47,214 nucleotides of DNA from Clostridium sp. GTDB taxonomy: Bacteria; Bacillota; Clostridia; Clostridiales; Clostridiaceae. The notes under the pieces are model-generated. The model had not been told where the DNA came from, made no database searches, and saw only the letters and a program-made list of their open reading frames with translations. The number at the start of each line of letters is the position of its first letter. Position 1 is the first letter of the stretch. Below, one piece after another: positions 42,517 through 47,214 of the stretch. A program made the position numbers and the translations under genes. The stretch covers positions 1 through 47,214 of the forward strand of contig JARKVD010000013.1 of assembly GCA_029851835.1 (NCBI GenBank), written 5' to 3'.

Positions 42517-44724
42517 CTACATATGAATTATTTCTCTTATTCTCCACTTTAAGCCCGAATATCTTTCAAAACTTCTATTATTATTCTTCATGAATTCAAC
42601 TACTTGGGTGCTACCTACTAAAACAACAAGCTTCTTAGCTCTAGTTATACCAGTATAAAGAAGATTCCTATTCATGAGAAGAGGTGGCCCCATAAACATC
42701 GGCATAACTACAACAGGGAATTCACTTCCCTGACTTTTATGAATTGTAACAGCATAAGCTAAGGTTATTTCATCTAAATCTGATTCTTCATACTCTACAA
42801 CCTTATCATCTTCAAAACCAACTGTTACAGTATTTTCATCTTCATCTATGTCTGTTATATATCCAACATCTCCATTGAATACACCCTTTCCTTCCTCGCA
42901 AGAATTCTTTTTATACCAGTCTAAAGTATAGTTGTTTTTAATCTGCATAACCTTATCTCCAACCCTAAATACAACTTCTCGAAGTTCCTTTTCTTTCTTA
43001 TCTTTACTTTTAGGATTAAGAACTTTCTGTAACTCCATATTCAAATTATCAATTCCCATATCTCCTTTTCTCATAGGAGATAAAACTTGAATATCCTTAA
43101 TACTGTCCCAGCTTTTATTGAACTTCGGGAGCCTCGTTTTAACAAGTCCGATAATTTTTTCTAACATGATACCACTGTCTACAGCTCTTTCAAGATAAAA
43201 ATCACTATTTTTAGAATTTAATATAGGCATTTTGCCTTCATTAATTAAGTGGGCATTTTGAACTATCATACTTTCTTGCCCTTGCCTAAATATTTCATTT
43301 AGCCTTACAACCTTAACAGCTTCACTTTCTATAATATCTCTAAGCACATTACCAGGACCTACGGAAGGTAGCTGATCCACATCCCCAACTATAATTAACC
43401 TTGTTCCTAACTGCATTGCTTTTAAGAGAGCATTCATCAAGCTAATATCTATCATAGATGCTTCGTCTATTATTAAAACATCACATTCAATATTTGAGGT
43501 TTCATTCTCAATCTCATCTAAGGCATCATCGCTGTACTTTCCTATTTCTAATAATCTATGTATGGTTTTTGCTTCCCTGCCTGTAGCTTCAGCCATTCTT
43601 TTCGCAGCACGTCCAGTAGGCGCAGCCATAAATACCTTCATCCCTAGGTTCTCAAAAATACTTACTATACAATTTATTATTGTTGTTTTCCCCGTTCCAG
43701 GTCCTCCAGTAATAACTTCTATTCCATTTAGAAATGCTCCTTCAACAGCCTCTCTTTGTGACTGTGCTAATCTAAATTCAGCATTTTTTTCAAAGTTTCT
43801 TATTTCTAGCTCTACATCTAAAGCTAATTTATCATACTTTGTTGTAGCAAGCTCAATTATCTTTTTAGTTACAGACATTTCAAGATATAAATATGACATG
43901 TTGTACACTGCAGCAACATCTTCCACCTGCTCAATTTTAATCTTGCCATCTAATATAAGTTCATAAATCCCTTCGTCCATCTTTTCATTGCTAATTTCAA
44001 GGAGTGTCATCCCTTTAGTTGTAAGCTTTTCTAATGGTATGAATGTATTCCCCATGGCACAAAACTCATTAATTATATATGATATTCCACTCTTAATTCT
44101 AAATAGCGAATCCTTTTCCACGCCAAGACTTTTGGCAATGGCATCAGCAGTCTTAAATCCAATTCCACTGATGTAATCCGTTAATATATATGGATTATCC
44201 TTAACCAAACTTATACAACTAGCACCAAACTTTTTATAAATTTTCATTGCCATATTAACTGTAATTCCATAGGCTTGAAAAAACATAATTATATCCTTTG
44301 TAACACGTTGTTCAAGATAAGATTTAGTTATGGTATCTATTTTCTTTTTCCCTATACCTGGTATCTCTGCTAATCTTTCAATATTACTATCCATTACCTT
44401 CAAAGTTTCATCACCAAAGAAATCAACAATTTTCTTTGCAGTAACCTTTCCAATTCCTTCAACAACTCCACTAGCTAAGTACTTTTCTATTCCAGATGTG
44501 GTTGTAGGGATTATTTCACAGATAGCTTCTAACTTAAACTGCTTTCCAAACTTAGGATGAACAGTCCACTCTCCATCAACTCTATATTCTTGTCCCTCAT
44601 TAATATATGGAATTAAGCCAACTACTGTTACTATTTCTCTTTCACTTTTAATTCTACATATGGTATAGCTGTTCTCTTCATTTCTAAATACTACACTATC
44701 CACCACACCTTCAATGGTTATCAT
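42517..44724 (-). CDS. recD2: ATP-dependent DNA helicase RecD2
   Basis: A 735-residue SF1B helicase of the RecD2 (RecD-like, not RecBCD-linked) type. An N-terminal OB-like and HhH part (SGVVEGIGKVTAKKIVDFFG; LAEIPGIGKKKIDTI) precedes Walker A TGGPGTGKTT (residues 339-348), then APTGRAAKRMAEATGREAKT, Walker B LIIDEASMIDISLM, IIVGDVDQLPSVGPG and the C-terminal LAYAVTIHKSQGSEFPVVV and NLLYTGITRAK. It unwinds DNA 5' to 3' in repair and replication-fork processing. It precedes the comFA-like gene by 16 nt. Confidence 0.95.
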   Translation of the reverse strand: MITIEGVVDSVVFRNEENSYTICRIKSEREIVTVVGLIPYINEGQEYRVDGEWTVHPKFGKQFKLEAICEIIPTTTSGIEKYLASGVVEGIGKVTAKKIVDFFGDETLKVMDSNIERLAEIPGIGKKKIDTITKSYLEQRVTKDIIMFFQAYGITVNMAMKIYKKFGASCISLVKDNPYILTDYISGIGFKTADAIAKSLGVEKDSLFRIKSGISYIINEFCAMGNTFIPLEKLTTKGMTLLEISNEKMDEGIYELILDGKIKIEQVEDVAAVYNMSYLYLEMSVTKKIIELATTKYDKLALDVELEIRNFEKNAEFRLAQSQREAVEGAFLNGIEVITGGPGTGKTTIINCIVSIFENLGMKVFMAAPTGRAAKRMAEATGREAKTIHRLLEIGKYSDDALDEIENETSNIECDVLIIDEASMIDISLMNALLKAMQLGTRLIIVGDVDQLPSVGPGNVLRDIIESEAVKVVRLNEIFRQGQESMIVQNAHLINEGKMPILNSKNSDFYLERAVDSGIMLEKIIGLVKTRLPKFNKSWDSIKDIQVLSPMRKGDMGIDNLNMELQKVLNPKSKDKKEKELREVVFRVGDKVMQIKNNYTLDWYKKNSCEEGKGVFNGDVGYITDIDEDENTVTVGFEDDKVVEYEESDLDEITLAYAVTIHKSQGSEFPVVVMPMFMGPPLLMNRNLLYTGITRAKKLVVLVGSTQVVEFMKNNNRSFERYSGLKWRIREIIHM

Positions 44725-44964
44725 AAAATCGCTCCTAAAAAATTAATCTATAAATAAAATGCTTAATATTTAATTTCTATAAATTAAGTTACTTTTAATA
44801 TCCATCTTTGCTCTAAGCATTTATAATCATTCTCCCTCTTTTACTCCCACCTTAAGTAGTCATAAAATAAGCATCCCTATTACTATTATAACAAAATTCC
44901 TTAATACTATATCAATAATATAACAATAATCTTCATAGTTTTACTCTCTGTTAACATAAGTTTT

Positions 44965-45175
44965 TCTCCAAATCTGTGACTTGACTAGGTAAAATCTTAG
45001 TGAGAATCTAGAAGTTACACTCTAAAAGTGATACTCCGAATCTTTGATTTTTTTAGTGAAACTTTCATAATATTCATCTACGACTTGATCAGCAGGACTT
45101 CCACCATGTGCATCTTTTATTTAGCCATTGAAACTTACTCTGTGGAGCATTTCACCAAAGTAATCTGGGGCGGAA
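44965..45175. repeat. dispersed intergenic repeat, copy 8
   Basis: Contains CTAGAAGTTACACTCTAAAAGTGATACTCCGAATCTTTGATTT, then AGTGAAACTTTCA, CAGGACTTCCACCATGTGCATCTTTTA and GAAACTTACTCTGTGGAGC. It aligns in the same order with the copy at 31933-32060. The region 44725-45196 holds no gene otherwise. Confidence 0.6.
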
Positions 45176-45196
45176 TTTCATATTTATCCTTTTTAT

Positions 45197-45236
45197 AAAA
45201 AGCCTGCATCACTATACAGGTAATGCAGGCTTTTTA
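45197..45236 (-). terminator. terminator of metK
   Basis: AAAAAGCCTGCAT/ATGCAGGCTTTTT (45197-45235) 13-bp stem with T tract on the minus strand. Confidence 0.9.
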
Positions 45237-45247
45237 GTAAGTTTATA

Positions 45248-46423
45248 TTATAAATATTTTTTTATCTCTTCAACTTTATCTAATCTCTCCCATGGTAGAT
45301 CTAAGTCAATTCTTCCAAAGTGTCCATAGGCTGCTGTCTGCTTGTAAATTGGTCTTCTTAAATCAAGCTCTTTAATAATTGCTGCTGGTCTCAAATCAAA
45401 TACCTTATTAACAACTTCGATAATTTTATCTTCAGAATAATTTCCTGTTCCAAAAGTTTCAATTTCAATGGATACTGGTCTTGCAACTCCTATAGCATAT
45501 GCAAGCTGTATTTCTAACTTATCAGCTACTCCAGCTGCAACCAAGTTCTTAGCAACCCATCTTGAGGCATATGCAGCTGATCTATCAACCTTTGTTGGAT
45601 CCTTTCCTGAGAATGCTCCTCCGCCATGTCTTCCAGAACCACCATAAGTATCAACAATTATTTTTCTTCCTGTTAATCCTGAATCCCCTTGTGGTCCTCC
45701 AATCACAAATCTTCCTGTTGGATTTATTAAGTATCTTGTATTTTCATCTAAAAGATGACTTGGTACTACCGCATTTATTACATGCTCAATTAAATCTTTT
45801 TCAATCTGCTCTCTATCAATCTCTGGTCCATGTTGAGTAGATATTACGATAGTGTCTATTCTCACAGGAGTATTTCCTTCGTATTCCACTGTAACCTGTG
45901 TTTTTCCATCTGGTCTTAAATATTCTAAAATACCATTTTTCCTTACTTCTGTTAGTCTTCTAGATAATCTGTGCGCCATGTATATTGGAAGTGGCATATA
46001 TGCTTCTGTCTCATTTGTAGCAAAACCAAACATCATCCCTTGATCTCCAGCCCCTATAGCCTCTATGCCGTCTTTTTCACCTTCTTTGCTCTCTAGCGCC
46101 TCATCAACGCCCATGGCTATATCAACTGACTGCTCATCTATTGAAGTAATTACTGCACAAGTATCACAGTCAAAGCCAAATTTAGCTCTATCATACCCAA
46201 TTCCTCTTACTGTATCTCTAACTACTCTTTGAAAATCCACATAACAATTTGTACTTATTTCTCCCATAACCATAACTAAACCTGTGGTTACAGCTGTCTC
46301 ACAAGCTACTCTTGCATTTGGGTCTTTTTCTAAAATAGCATCTAAAATCCCATCTGATATTTGATCACAGATTTTATCTGGATGCCCTTCAGTTACTGAC
46401 TCTGATGTAAATAATCTTCTCAT
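45248..46423 (-). CDS. metK: S-adenosylmethionine synthetase
   Basis: A 391-residue MetK that joins methionine and ATP to form SAM. Signatures: [20 protein letters not shown] near the N-terminus, [20 protein letters not shown] in the middle and [19 protein letters not shown] near residue 265. Normal length. The ATG at 46423 follows AAGGAGGAATTATCA; a longer frame to 46447 has no ribosome site. A SAM-I riboswitch upstream provides feedback control by the product. Confidence 0.98.
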   Translation of the reverse strand: MRRLFTSESVTEGHPDKICDQISDGILDAILEKDPNARVACETAVTTGLVMVMGEISTNCYVDFQRVVRDTVRGIGYDRAKFGFDCDTCAVITSIDEQSVDIAMGVDEALESKEGEKDGIEAIGAGDQGMMFGFATNETEAYMPLPIYMAHRLSRRLTEVRKNGILEYLRPDGKTQVTVEYEGNTPVRIDTIVISTQHGPEIDREQIEKDLIEHVINAVVPSHLLDENTRYLINPTGRFVIGGPQGDSGLTGRKIIVDTYGGSGRHGGGAFSGKDPTKVDRSAAYASRWVAKNLVAAGVADKLEIQLAYAIGVARPVSIEIETFGTGNYSEDKIIEVVNKVFDLRPAAIIKELDLRRPIYKQTAAYGHFGRIDLDLPWERLDKVEEIKKYL

Positions 46424-46486
46424 TGATAATTCCTCCTTGAATGTCAAGATATATTCTTATCAAAAATACTTAGAGATTGTTATTCA

Positions 46487-46525
46487 AAATAATAAAACCT
46501 CTTCTTGCACGACAAGAAGAGGTTT
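46487..46525 (-). terminator. SAM riboswitch expression-platform terminator
   Basis: AAACCTCTTCTTG/CAAGAAGAGGTTT (46495-46525) 13-bp stem with a 5-nt loop and TTTTATTATTTT, between the aptamer and metK. Confidence 0.9.
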
Positions 46526-46547
46526 AGTATATACGAACTAAGCTTTT

Positions 46548-46645
46548 CTTATCTTGCAGTTAAACTGCAGGATTTGGCACCACTGCGCATTACTACGCTG
46601 GTTGCTGGGTTTCATAGGGCCTTTCCCTCCACCACTCTTGATAAG
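46548..46645 (-). promoter_or_regulatory. SAM-I (S-box) riboswitch of metK
   Basis: Minus strand CTTATCAAGAGTGGTGGAGGGA, AAGGCCCTATGAAACCCAGCAACC, GTGGTGCCAAATCCTGCAG and closing GATAAG: all conserved S-box blocks are present, and P1 pairs CTTATC with GATAAG. Confidence 0.98.
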
Positions 46646-46670
46646 AGTATTCTTTTTTAATTATAAACTG

Positions 46671-46699
46671 ATAATAGCATAGTGCATTTATAGTGTCAA
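46671..46699 (-). promoter_or_regulatory. promoter of the SAM riboswitch-metK transcript
   Basis: Minus strand TTGACA (46694-46699), 17-nt spacer, TATTAT (46671-46676), about 26 nt before the aptamer. Confidence 0.8.
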
Positions 46700-46770
46700 C
46701 TGTTTTCTTTCGATCTATCTTTGAATAATAAACATTGGAACTATAAACACAATTCACCTAAAATTTCTTA

Positions 46771-46805
46771 TAAAAAAAGACATCAACTAATTCATTGATG
46801 TCTTT
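46771..46805 (-). terminator. terminator of the tRNA operon
   Basis: AAAGACATCAA/TTGATGTCTTT (46776-46805), 8-nt loop, then TTTTTTTA on the minus strand, directly after the first tRNA-Tyr. Confidence 0.9.
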
Positions 46806-46807
46806 AA

Positions 46808-46892
46808 TGGTGGAGGAGGACGGATTCGAACCATCGAAACGAAACGTAACAGATTTACAGTCTGCCCCCTTTGGCCTCTCGGGAACTCCTCC
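46808..46892 (-). tRNA. trnY: tRNA-Tyr (GTA), last gene of the array
   Basis: Class II tRNA with acceptor GGAGGAG/CTCCTCC, D arm with CCCGAGAGGCCAAAGGGGGC, anticodon loop CTGTAAA (GTA), a long variable arm, T arm GGTTCGAATCC, discriminator A and encoded CCA. Confidence 0.97.
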
Positions 46893-46900
46893 AAAAAAAA

Positions 46901-46975
46901 TGGAGCTTCCAGTCGGAATCGAACCAACAACCTGCTGATTACAAATCAGCTGCTCTACCGTTGAGCCATGGAAGC
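46901..46975 (-). tRNA. trnT: tRNA-Thr (TGT)
   Basis: Acceptor GCTTCCA/TGGAAGC, anticodon stem-loop GCTGA-TTTGTAA-TCAGC giving TGT, T arm GGTTCGATTCC, encoded CCA. Confidence 0.96.
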
Positions 46976-47010
46976 ACATTAATTATTATAAGATTTTATT
47001 TAATTTTAAA

Positions 47011-47086
47011 TGGTGGTCGCAACAGGGATCGAACCTGTGACCCCCTGCTTGTAAGGCAGGTGCTCTCCCAGCTGAGCTATGCGACC
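47011..47086 (-). tRNA. trnV: tRNA-Val (TAC)
   Basis: Acceptor GGTCGCA/TGCGACC, D arm TAGCTCAGCTGGGAGAGCA, anticodon stem-loop CCTGC-CTTACAA-GCAGG (TAC), T arm GGTTCGATCC, discriminator A and CCA. Confidence 0.97.
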
Positions 47087-47091
47087 AAATA

Positions 47092-47176
47092 TGGTGGAGG
47101 AGGACGGATTCGAACCATCGAAACGAAACGTAACAGATTTACAGTCTGCCCCCTTTGGCCTCTCGGGAACTCCTCC
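47092..47176 (-). tRNA. trnY: tRNA-Tyr (GTA), second copy
   Basis: Sequence-identical to the tRNA-Tyr at 46808-46892 over its whole 85 nt. Confidence 0.97.
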
Positions 47177-47182
47177 ACTTAA

Positions 47183-47214
47183 TGGAGCTTCCAGTCGGAA
47201 TCGAACCAACAACC
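47183..47214 (-). tRNA. trnT: tRNA-Thr, second copy, partial at window edge
   Basis: The visible 32 nt (3' CCA, acceptor strand, T arm and start of the variable loop) are identical to the tRNA-Thr at 46901. Confidence 0.85.

Noticed and set aside
5578-45175. The dispersed repeats as a CRISPR array or IS elements
   Set aside because: Copies are single, diverged and kilobases apart, with no regular spacers, no cas genes and no transposase.
46758-47212. Open frames over the tRNA array (for example 46758-46979, 46871-47182, 47006-47212) encoding peptides like PERPKGADCKSVTFRFDGSNPSSSTI
   Set aside because: They are translations of the tRNA-Tyr, -Thr and -Val genes, a well-known annotation artefact; no ribosome sites support them.

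Overview
The window looks like chromosomal DNA from a low-GC, anaerobic, spore-forming type Firmicute, most likely Clostridium in the broad sense. The grounds are the strong A+T bias, GGAGG-type ribosome binding sites, the secA-prfB pair with a programmed frameshift, a raiA-motif RNA beside hpf, a selenium-handling cluster, and FMN and SAM-I riboswitches of Firmicute type. I see no phage, insertion sequence, transposon or CRISPR array. Most genes are on the minus strand.

Layout. 1-7.5 kb: an oligopeptide uptake operon (oppA-B-C-D-F) followed by a small membrane protein and a cysteine-desulfidase-family protein cut by the left edge. 7.7-10.8 kb: a YheO/DauR-type regulator, then threonine dehydrogenase (tdh) and glycine C-acetyltransferase (kbl), which together turn threonine into glycine and acetyl-CoA. 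11-13.7 kb: acyltransferase, QueG-like protein and FAD oxidoreductase. 14-18.5 kb: an Fbp-type ABC transporter divergent from a PHP-domain gene, with a long inverted repeat between them. 18.5-21.4 kb: a selenium/sulfur cluster (yedE, TusA-like yedF, DUF3343, class V aminotransferase), again divergent around an inverted repeat. 21.5-28.9 kb: aroD, dedA, a GIY-YIG protein, membrane and glycolipid genes, tRNA-Trp, a CBS-ACT protein and a tandem-HD protein. 29-36 kb: tsaE-tsaB-rimI, FMN-riboswitch-controlled ribU, tex and an M28 peptidase. 35.8-44.7 kb: secA-prfB, hpf, the raiA RNA, comFC, a degenerate comFA-like gene and recD2. 45-47.2 kb: metK under a SAM-I riboswitch and a minus-strand tRNA run in which a Thr-Tyr unit is repeated.

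How the genes fit together: peptide uptake, cysteine breakdown and threonine-to-glycine conversion fit an amino-acid fermenter. Glycine is the substrate of the selenoprotein glycine reductase in many such organisms, so the selenium cluster fits the same lifestyle, but no glycine reductase gene is in the window and this link is inference.

The most noteworthy items are the raiA RNA with a near-perfect promoter inside the 3' end of comFC, the ComFA-like protein that has lost its Walker A motif, the two inverted repeats in divergent promoter regions, the minimal selenium cluster, and a family of related intergenic repeats (at least eight copies) with a CTAAATC-GATTTAG core.
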